Source: Actinomycetota bacterium (GTDB lineage: Bacteria; Actinomycetota; Acidimicrobiia; IMCC26256; JACPCJ01). From it: 37,500 bases of DNA. The stretch spans positions 1-37,500 of the forward strand of contig JACPCJ010000096.1 in assembly GCA_016179865.1 (NCBI GenBank). The letters run 5' to 3'. The notes under the pieces are model-generated. The model did not search any database, had not been told where the DNA came from, and saw only the letters and a program-made list of their open reading frames with translations. The position numbers were made by a program, and so were the translations under genes. Each line of letters starts with the position of its first letter. Positions within the stretch are counted from its first letter, which is position 1. Shown one piece after another: positions 31,154 through 37,500 of the stretch.

Positions 31154-31630
31154 GTGTCCACCCTCGGAAAGCCGCAGCGGCAGCACCGGATCGCTCGCCT
31201 GCTCGAGGAGCAGATGATCTCCAGTCAGGGCCAGGTGGTCGAACTCCTGGCCAGCGAGGGCGTCGTGGCAACACAGGCGACCGTGAGTCGTGACCTCGAG
31301 GAGCTCGGCGCCGTCAAGGTGCGCATCCCTGGAGGTTCGACGGCGTACGCCATTCCCGAGCACGCCAAGGAACGGCCCGTCCCCGAGGACCATCTCCGCC
31401 GGGTCATGGGTGACTTCGTGGTGGAGGTCCGCCACAGTGGCAACCTCGTGGTGCTCCGCACGCCGCCCGGGTCGGCCCACGTCGTCGGCTCGGCCCTCGA
31501 CCGGGCCTCGCTCCCGGACGTGATCGGCACCGTAGCGGGCGACGACACGGTGCTCGTCGTGTGCAGCGAGTCGGTTGGCGGGGATGCCGTGGGTGCCGAA
31601 CTCTCGGAGCTCGCCGGGCTCGACGTCTAG
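31154..31630 (+). CDS. argR: Arginine repressor
   Basis: Hexameric, arginine-binding repressor of the operon. The N-terminal winged helix includes SQGQVVELLASEGVVATQATVSRDLEELGAVKV, where the recognition helix carries ATVSRDLEELG. The C-terminal domain has GTVAGDDTVLVV, the arginine-binding/oligomer motif. It is 158 residues with a GTG start 3 nt after argF behind AAGGTGG. The likely operator is at 25881-25918, so it would regulate its own operon. Confidence 0.96.
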   Translation: MSTLGKPQRQHRIARLLEEQMISSQGQVVELLASEGVVATQATVSRDLEELGAVKVRIPGGSTAYAIPEHAKERPVPEDHLRRVMGDFVVEVRHSGNLVVLRTPPGSAHVVGSALDRASLPDVIGTVAGDDTVLVVCSESVGGDAVGAELSELAGLDV

Positions 31631-31666
31631 GACGCCGGACCCACAAACCAGAACGGAGCACGAAGA

Positions 31667-32893
31667 ATGGCAAAACGGGTCGTCCTCGCCTACTCGGGGG
31701 GCCTCGATACGTCTGTGGCTGTGCGGTGGATGCGAGAGGAATGGGGAGTCGAAGTCGTCGCCCTCGCCGTCGACGTCGGCCAGCAGGAGGATTTCGGCGC
31801 CGTCCGCGATCGGGCCCTCGCTGCCGGCGCCATCGACGCCCGAGTCGTAGACGCCAGGGCGGAGTTCGCCGACGAGTACGTCGCCCGAGCCATCAGGGCC
31901 AACGCCCTCTACGAGGGCAAGTACCCACTCGTCTCTTCGTTGTCGCGCCCGCTCATCGCTCGCCACCTCGTCGACACGGCACGCGACGTCGGCGCCGACG
32001 GCGTGGCGCACGGTTGCACGGGGAAGGGCAACGACCAGGTCCGGTTCGAGGTTTCGTGCCGGGCATTGGCGCCCGACCTCGAGGTCATGGCACCGGTGCG
32101 CGAGTGGGGAATGACCCGCGACGACTGCATCGACTACGCCGAGCGGTACGAGATTCCCGTCACCGCCACCAAGGAGAAGCCGTACTCGATCGACGAGAAC
32201 CTCTGGGGAAAGGCGATCGAATGCGGCGCCATCGAGGACCCGTGGAATCCGGCGCCCGAGGATGTCTACACGCTGGTCCGAGCGCCCGAGCCCGGGCTCG
32301 ATCGCGACGCGGTCGTCGTCAGTTTCGAGGCCGGGGTCCCGGTCGGTCTCGACGGTGGCGACCTCGAGCTGGTCGATCTCGTCGGCGTCCTGAACGAGCG
32401 CGTCGGGCGGTTCGGCTGGGGGAGCGTCGACATGGTTGAGAACCGTCGGGTCGGCATCAAGAGCCGGGAGATCTACGAGTGCCCGGCGGCCCTGGCCCTG
32501 ATCATGGCGCACGGTGATCTGGAGTCGATCACGACTGAGCGCGACGTCCAGCGCGAGAAGCAGCGCCTCGACATCCGCTACGCAGAGCTCATCTATGACG
32601 GGCTGTGGTTTTCTCCCTTGCGCGAGGCGCTCGACGCGTTCATCGACACGACCCAACGACACGTCACCGGTGAGGTCCGCCTCGCCCTCTCGCCGGGCCG
32701 GTGCGCCGTGGTGGGGCGGCGCGCCGACCGCCCGCTCTACGACTATGAGCTCGCCACCTACGAGGCGCAAGACAGCTTCCGTCACGAGGACGCGGCCGGG
32801 TTCGTTCGCCTCTGGGGTCTCGGCCTCGAGGTGTGGTCGCGGCGTCAGGGCGGGCCCGAACAGGGAACGGGCCCGACTCGAGGACGATCATGA
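31667..32893 (+). CDS. argG: Argininosuccinate synthase
   Basis: Joins citrulline and aspartate using ATP. The 408-residue protein has the ATP-binding P-loop AYSGGLDTSV at the N-terminus, HGCTGKGNDQVRFE, and the SIDENLWG segment. The start follows a GGAG site. The stop overlaps the argH ATG (ATGA). Identification is secure. Confidence 0.97.
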   Translation: MAKRVVLAYSGGLDTSVAVRWMREEWGVEVVALAVDVGQQEDFGAVRDRALAAGAIDARVVDARAEFADEYVARAIRANALYEGKYPLVSSLSRPLIARHLVDTARDVGADGVAHGCTGKGNDQVRFEVSCRALAPDLEVMAPVREWGMTRDDCIDYAERYEIPVTATKEKPYSIDENLWGKAIECGAIEDPWNPAPEDVYTLVRAPEPGLDRDAVVVSFEAGVPVGLDGGDLELVDLVGVLNERVGRFGWGSVDMVENRRVGIKSREIYECPAALALIMAHGDLESITTERDVQREKQRLDIRYAELIYDGLWFSPLREALDAFIDTTQRHVTGEVRLALSPGRCAVVGRRADRPLYDYELATYEAQDSFRHEDAAGFVRLWGLGLEVWSRRQGGPEQGTGPTRGRS

Positions 32894-34323
32894 CCGACGA
32901 CGAAACCCGGCCGAGGTCTCAGGACGCGGCCCGGCCGCTGTGGCACGGCCGCATTCCCGGTGCCCCCGCCGACGACCTCTTGGCCTTCACCGTCAGCCTG
33001 CCCTTTGACGTGCGGCTCGCCGCCGACGACATCGCGGGCTCCCGGGCCCACGTGCGGATGCTGACGGGCACCGGGCTCCTCACTAGCGAAGAGTGCTCGG
33101 TCGTCCTCGCCGCTCTCGACCGGGTGGAACGGGAGCTGGCCGACGGTGCGTTTGCCTTCGCTCCCTCCGACGAAGACATTCACACCGCCGTCGAGCGTCG
33201 GGTCACCGAGCTGGCCGGCGACGCCGGCGCCAAGCTTCACACGGCCCGGAGCCGCAACGACCAGGTGGCGCTCGACCTTCGGCTGTACGTCCGGCGCGAG
33301 GGCGCCGCCCTGCGGCGCCGCCTCATTGAACTCATGGGCGTGCTCGTCCAGCGGGCTGCCGACGCGGGCGACGCCTACCTTCCCGGCTACACGCACCTCC
33401 AGCGGGCCCAACCCGTCATGCTCGGCCACCATCTGCTCGCCCATTTCTGGGCCATCGCCCGCGACGTCGAGCGCCTCGACCAGGCCCTGGCCCGGGCCGA
33501 CGTCTCGCCGCTGGGTGCGGGGGCGTTGGCGGGGACGAGCCTGCCCGTCGATCCGGACGCAGTGGCGACTGAGCTCGGGTTTTCATCGCGGTTCGAAAAC
33601 TCGCTCGACGCGGTGTCTGATCGCGATTTCGTGGCCGAATTGCTGTTCGTCTGCGCGCTGGCCCAGGTTCACCTGTCGCGCATCGGCGAGGAGGTCGTGC
33701 TCTGGACATCGCAAGAGTTCGGCTTCCTTGCCCTCGACGACGCCTACGCCACCGGCTCGTCGATGTTGCCCCAGAAGAAGAACCCCGACGTCGCGGAGCT
33801 GGCCCGCGCCAAGGCGGGGCGGCTCATCGGCAGCCTGGCCGGATTCCTCGCCACCCTGAAGGGCATTCCCCTGGCGTATAACCGCGACCTCCAGGAGGAC
33901 AAGGAACCGCTCTTTGATGCCCTCGACACGCTGTCGCTCGCGGCGTCGGCCCTGGCGGGGCTCCTGCGGACGGGGGAGTTCCGCACCGATCGGATGACCG
34001 AAGCCGCCGACGACTCCCTCGCCGCGGCCACCGACCTCGCCGAGTTCCTCGTTCGCAAGGGCGTGCCCTTCCGTGACGCCCACGCGCTCGTTGGCGGGCT
34101 CGTCCGCCAGGCCCTCGAGCGGGGCGTCACGATGGAGGAGCTCGTCATGACCGAACCCGCGCTGGGCCCCGAGGCCCTCGAACTGCTCGGGGGCGGTGGC
34201 GTGTCGGTGACGCACCGCACCAGCCCGGGCGGCGCCGGGCCCGAGCGCGTCGCCGAACAGCTCCTCGCCGCCACGGCGAGGCTGGCAGAGCTCGAAGGCC
34301 CCGCGGGCGAGGTGGGGTCCTGA
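32890..34323 (+). CDS. argH: Argininosuccinate lyase
   Basis: Last step to arginine, releasing fumarate. The 477-residue fumarase-superfamily enzyme has HTARSRNDQVALDLRL, the catalytic-loop signature GSSMLPQKKNPD, and TLKGIPLAYNRDLQEDKE. ATG 32890 lies in the argG overlap; earlier in-frame codons are inside argG. The stop overlaps the CTG start of the next gene. Confidence 0.97.
   Translation: MTDDETRPRSQDAARPLWHGRIPGAPADDLLAFTVSLPFDVRLAADDIAGSRAHVRMLTGTGLLTSEECSVVLAALDRVERELADGAFAFAPSDEDIHTAVERRVTELAGDAGAKLHTARSRNDQVALDLRLYVRREGAALRRRLIELMGVLVQRAADAGDAYLPGYTHLQRAQPVMLGHHLLAHFWAIARDVERLDQALARADVSPLGAGALAGTSLPVDPDAVATELGFSSRFENSLDAVSDRDFVAELLFVCALAQVHLSRIGEEVVLWTSQEFGFLALDDAYATGSSMLPQKKNPDVAELARAKAGRLIGSLAGFLATLKGIPLAYNRDLQEDKEPLFDALDTLSLAASALAGLLRTGEFRTDRMTEAADDSLAAATDLAEFLVRKGVPFRDAHALVGGLVRQALERGVTMEELVMTEPALGPEALELLGGGGVSVTHRTSPGGAGPERVAEQLLAATARLAELEGPAGEVGS
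34309..34314 (+). promoter_or_regulatory. Ribosome binding site deciding the CTG start of the glycosylase
   Basis: GAGGTG inside the end of argH is a near-perfect Shine-Dalgarno and stands 5 nt before CTG 34320. No ATG, GTG or TTG is in frame nearby, so it supports the CTG as start. Confidence 0.55.
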
Positions 34324-34907
34324 GCCGGGCGGTCCCACGGTCCTTCTACGCGCGCAGCGCGCTCGCGGTGGCGCCGCAGCTCCTCAACAAGGTCCTGGTA
34401 CGCCTCGACCCCGAGCACGGACGCCTCGCCGGCCGCATCGTGGAGGTGGAGGCCTACATGGGTCCGGAGGACCCTGCCAGCCATGCTTACCGGGGTCGAA
34501 CGCCTCGCAACGCGGTGATGTTCGGCCCCCCGGGCCACCTGTACGTCTATTTCACCTACGGCATGCACTTCTGCTGCAACGCGGTGTGCGGCGGTGTTGG
34601 AGAGGGGTCTGCGGTCCTGATCCGGGCGCTCGCGCCCCTCCCGCCCATCGAGCCGCTGTGGCTCCGCCGGCGGGCAGCCCGACGGGAGCGGGATCTGTGC
34701 TCAGGACCGGCCAAGCTGTGCCAGGCCCTGGGGATCGACCGCGACCTCGACGGCGAAGACCTGGTCCGGGGCTCCGTACGCGTCCTCGACGACGGCGTCG
34801 CGCCACCCGCTCGACCCTTACGGTCCCCCCGCATCGGGATCCGGCGGGCGACGCACCAACCGTGGCGCTTCTCGATTCCGCGCAACCCTCATGTGAGTCG
34901 CGCCTGA
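34320..34907 (+). CDS. 3-methyladenine DNA glycosylase (AAG/Mpg family)
   Basis: Base-excision repair enzyme that removes alkylated purines. The core motifs are LLNKVLVR, RIVEVEAYMGPEDPASHAYRG (with the catalytic Glu), NAVMFGPPGHLYVYFTYGMH, CCNAVCG and LCSGPAKLCQALGI. The conserved N-terminal segment RSFYARSALAVAPQLL lies before the first GTG in frame (34368). CTG 34320, in a CTGA overlap with the argH stop and 5 nt after GAGGTG, gives 195 residues and restores it. It ends 6 nt from the convergent PBP gene. A glycosylase between argH and tyrS also occurs in mycobacteria, with genes in between. Confidence 0.9.
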   Translation: MSRAVPRSFYARSALAVAPQLLNKVLVRLDPEHGRLAGRIVEVEAYMGPEDPASHAYRGRTPRNAVMFGPPGHLYVYFTYGMHFCCNAVCGGVGEGSAVLIRALAPLPPIEPLWLRRRAARRERDLCSGPAKLCQALGIDRDLDGEDLVRGSVRVLDDGVAPPARPLRSPRIGIRRATHQPWRFSIPRNPHVSRA

Positions 34908-34913
34908 CTCCAC

Positions 34914-37154
34914 TCAGACGTTGGGGTCGGAGTCGTTGGCGTCGCAGTCGGCGCCACGGCCGTCGCCGTCGAGGTTGGTCTGGGCCGGGTTCGAGACCCC
35001 AGGGCAGTTGTCGATGGTGTCGAGGAGGCCGTCGCCGTCGGTGTCGGTTGGCGCCGGCCCCGCGGCCGTGGTGGTGGTCTCGCCCGGGATCGTCGTGGTC
35101 GCGTTCGGGTCTCCCGGGATCGTCGTCGTAGTGGTCGTCGTCCCGCAGATCTGTTCGGCGGCGGCGATCACGTGATCGGAATATCCGTCGTCGGCCAGTG
35201 ACTCAGGGTCGACCCCCGGCGGCGCGGGCTGTCCGTCGGGGCCGGCGGGCGGGAAGATCTGGTCGCACGGCAGGCTGGTCTTGATCTTCTTCGTGGCCTT
35301 GAACTCGGGCGCCTCGGGAAACTCGCCGGGCGGCGCCCACTGGAGAGCCTGATCCATGAACAGGCTCCAGATCGTCGCCGGATACGAACCCCCCGTGACC
35401 GTGCGCTTCGTCAGGGGTGGTCGCATGGAAACCGGCTTGTCGGGGTTCCCGACCCACACCGCGGTCACCAGGCTCGTTGAGTACCCCACAAACCAGGCGT
35501 TGCGCCACGCCTGGGCCGTACCCGTCTTCCCGGCCACGTTGTCGGTGATTTCGAGGCGAGCCGCGGTCGCCGTACCGCCACTCACGACCCGGCGCAGGAT
35601 CTTGGTCACGTTGCGGGCGACGACCTTCGAAACCACTCGCCGGCGGGTCTCGGGAGCGCTGTAGACGGTCTTGCCGTCGGAGTCTTCGATGCGGTCGACG
35701 AACTTCGGATCAGTCTGAACCCCGTCGGCGGCGAGCGTCCCGTACGCCGACGCCATGTCGAGGGGGGAGACGTCGTTGGTACCGAGGACGGCGGCCGGGT
35801 TGTCTTTGAGCTCGCTCTTGATGCCCATGTCGCGCGCCATGTCGACGGCGATCTTGGGGCCCACGTCGAGAATGAGCTGCGCGTACACGGTGTTGACCGA
35901 GCGGACCGTGGCGTCGATGAGGGTCAGGGCGCCGTAGCCCCCACCGCCGTAGTTGCCCACCTTCCACTCGGGGCCGTACTTGTCGGGTTTCAGGGTGATG
36001 TTGCCGGGAGCCGGGTACACCTGGGTGGGCCCGATCCCCTCGGTGAGGGCGGCGGTCAGGGTAAAGGGCTTGAACGCAGAGCCGGCCTGGCGCCGCCCCA
36101 CGGTGGCGAAGTCGAACTTCGCCTTCTTCTCGGGGCCGAAGAACTCGTAGCCGCCCCACACGGCCCGCACCTTGCCCGTCGTCGGTTCGAGGGCCACCAG
36201 GGCAGAGATGATCTGGTCCTCGCTCTCGAGGGCCTGCGCAACGGAGTTCTGCGCCGCCTCCTGCATGCGCATGTCGAGGTTGGTGTGGATGTGGAGGCCG
36301 CCCTTGAAGAGCAGGTCGCGACGCTCCTGGCGGGTCTCGCCGAACTCCTCGCTCTCGAGGATGAATCGCTTGACGGCCTCGACGTAGTGGCCGGCCGCGT
36401 ATTCCTCATCGGGCCGCTGCACTTCCGGTGGCGACGCTGCTGCCTGCTCCAGCTCCGCCTCGGTGATCATCCCCTGATCGAGCATCCGTCGCAGTACGAG
36501 CTGGCGACGGGCCTCGGCCCGCTCGGGGTTCTCGAACGGGTCGTAACGTTCCGGCGCCCGGATCATGCCCGCCAGCAGCGCCGCCTGGGCCAGGGTGACC
36601 TCGGTGGCGTGCTTGCCGAAGAAGCGGGCCGCGGCCGACTCGGCGCCGTAGGCCCCGTTCCCGAAGTAGATGGTGTTGAGGTAGCGCTCGAGGATCGTTT
36701 CCTTGGTGAAGTTGCGCTCCATCTGGTAGGCGAGCGAGGCCTCCTTGATCTTGCGACCCACGGTGCGTTCGCGCCCAATGAGGACGTTCTTCACGTACTG
36801 CTGGGTGATGGTCGAGCCGCCCTCGATCACCTCACCGCCTTCCAGGTTGCGGCTGAGGGCCCGGAACGTCGCACGTAAGTCGACGCCGTTGTGCGCGTAG
36901 AAGCGCTCGTCCTCGATGGCGATCACGGCCTCTTGCAGGACGGGCGCGATCTTGTCGAGGGTCACCGGTTCCCGGTCCTCCTCGGCGTGGAGGCGGGCGA
37001 TGATGTTGCCCTGGGCGTCGTAGATGAACGTCGAGCGGGCCACGCTCGATACGGGCTCGAGGGGAACCGTGTACGAGCAGGCGCCCCCGAGCAGCGCGAG
37101 GAGGATCGCAGAGGAGAGCAGGCGGCGCGAGCGCGAGCGCCGGGGGCTTGACAT
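34914..37154 (-). CDS. Class A penicillin-binding protein with C-terminal TSP3 repeat
   Basis: Bifunctional peptidoglycan synthase of 746 residues, anchored by an N-terminal hydrophobic segment (12-25). Transglycosylase motifs: EDERFYAHNG (81-90, catalytic Glu81), GGSTITQQ (112-119), RKIKEASLA (134-142), KETILERYLN (151-160). Transpeptidase motifs: SAFK (Ser359, Lys362), SVN (419-421), KTG (543-545). All look intact. After residue 670 a Thr-rich linker (about 671-703) leads to an acidic segment (704-738) with DTDGDGLLD, DNCPGVSNPAQ and LDGDGRGADCD, a thrombospondin type-3 calcium-binding repeat. ATG 37154 has no ribosome site but a TACAAT box 7 nt upstream. Convergent with the glycosylase and divergent from tyrS. 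Confidence 0.95.
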   Translation of the reverse strand: MSSPRRSRSRRLLSSAILLALLGGACSYTVPLEPVSSVARSTFIYDAQGNIIARLHAEEDREPVTLDKIAPVLQEAVIAIEDERFYAHNGVDLRATFRALSRNLEGGEVIEGGSTITQQYVKNVLIGRERTVGRKIKEASLAYQMERNFTKETILERYLNTIYFGNGAYGAESAAARFFGKHATEVTLAQAALLAGMIRAPERYDPFENPERAEARRQLVLRRMLDQGMITEAELEQAAASPPEVQRPDEEYAAGHYVEAVKRFILESEEFGETRQERRDLLFKGGLHIHTNLDMRMQEAAQNSVAQALESEDQIISALVALEPTTGKVRAVWGGYEFFGPEKKAKFDFATVGRRQAGSAFKPFTLTAALTEGIGPTQVYPAPGNITLKPDKYGPEWKVGNYGGGGYGALTLIDATVRSVNTVYAQLILDVGPKIAVDMARDMGIKSELKDNPAAVLGTNDVSPLDMASAYGTLAADGVQTDPKFVDRIEDSDGKTVYSAPETRRRVVSKVVARNVTKILRRVVSGGTATAARLEITDNVAGKTGTAQAWRNAWFVGYSTSLVTAVWVGNPDKPVSMRPPLTKRTVTGGSYPATIWSLFMDQALQWAPPGEFPEAPEFKATKKIKTSLPCDQIFPPAGPDGQPAPPGVDPESLADDGYSDHVIAAAEQICGTTTTTTTIPGDPNATTTIPGETTTTAAGPAPTDTDGDGLLDTIDNCPGVSNPAQTNLDGDGRGADCDANDSDPNV

Positions 37155-37161
37155 TGGGGCG

Positions 37162-37167
37162 ATTGTA
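37162..37167 (-). promoter_or_regulatory. -10 box of leaderless PBP promoter
   Basis: On the minus strand TACAAT (TANNNT) ends exactly 7 nt before the PBP ATG, with no ribosome site between. No convincing -35 at normal spacing. Confidence 0.55.
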
Positions 37168-37220
37168 CGGGCGCAGTGAGGCCTCTCCGGTGTCAGAAGC
37201 AGAGCCGAACGGCGATTTGA

Positions 37221-37500
<280 letters not shown>

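Overview
The window is GC-rich DNA, almost fully coding, with frequent GTG starts and many 4-nt stop/start overlaps. It looks like a chromosomal segment of an actinobacterium, most likely one of the deep lineages such as Acidimicrobiia. The reasons are a helicase-degenerate actinobacterial-type PriA, an Rv1747-like FHA-ABC transporter beside a Ser/Thr kinase, two syntenic blocks that recall Actinobacteria (metK-priA-fmt-rpe-rib and DUF1844-infC-rpmI-rplT-trmH-kinase-pheST followed by argCJBDFRGH), and leaderless -10 boxes (TANNNT 7 nt before the start codon). The taxonomic call is inference; there is no rRNA gene in the window.

Layout. 54-4610: metK, priA, def and fmt. 4647-6754: rpe, a receiver-GGDEF protein and a MogA/MoaB-like protein. 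6755-10644: an FMN riboswitch followed by ribD-ribE-ribBA-ribH, a full riboflavin operon. 10694-11779: hisG and a tiny cold-shock-like gene, closed by a perfect 27-bp palindrome facing a convergent DUF1844 gene (11837-12199). 12200-19112: an attenuator-like leader, then infC (apparent ATC start), rpmI, rplT, a SpoU-family rRNA methyltransferase, an orphan sensor kinase, pheS and pheT. 19162-25887: an accessory block with a DUF5995-type lipoprotein and an FHA-FHA-ABC transporter on the minus strand, a divergent transmembrane Ser/Thr kinase with an unusual ectodomain, and a hotdog-fold protein. 25918-34323: the arginine operon argC-J-B-D-F-R-G-H, started by a leaderless promoter with an ArgR-type operator. 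34320-37500: a 3-methyladenine glycosylase, a class A penicillin-binding protein with a C-terminal thrombospondin type-3 repeat, and the start of tyrS.

How the parts work together. Most genes are housekeeping: SAM synthesis, formyl-Met handling at both ends of translation (fmt, def), flavin synthesis with FMN feedback, translation initiation and Phe-tRNA synthesis, and arginine synthesis with its own repressor. The 19-25 kb block is the accessory part: a kinase and a phosphothreonine-reading transporter that probably form one envelope signalling unit.

Points most worth a second look are: a legible ON/OFF pairing scheme for the FMN riboswitch; three genes whose conserved N-termini appear to start at CTG (two in exact CTGA overlaps) plus infC at ATC; a set of leaderless promoters with fixed spacing; a family of very long intergenic hairpins; the kinase/FHA-ABC/DUF5995 module with tandem repeats in its divergent promoter; and the PBP-TSP3 fusion. 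No tRNA, rRNA, CRISPR array, insertion sequence or phage gene was seen.
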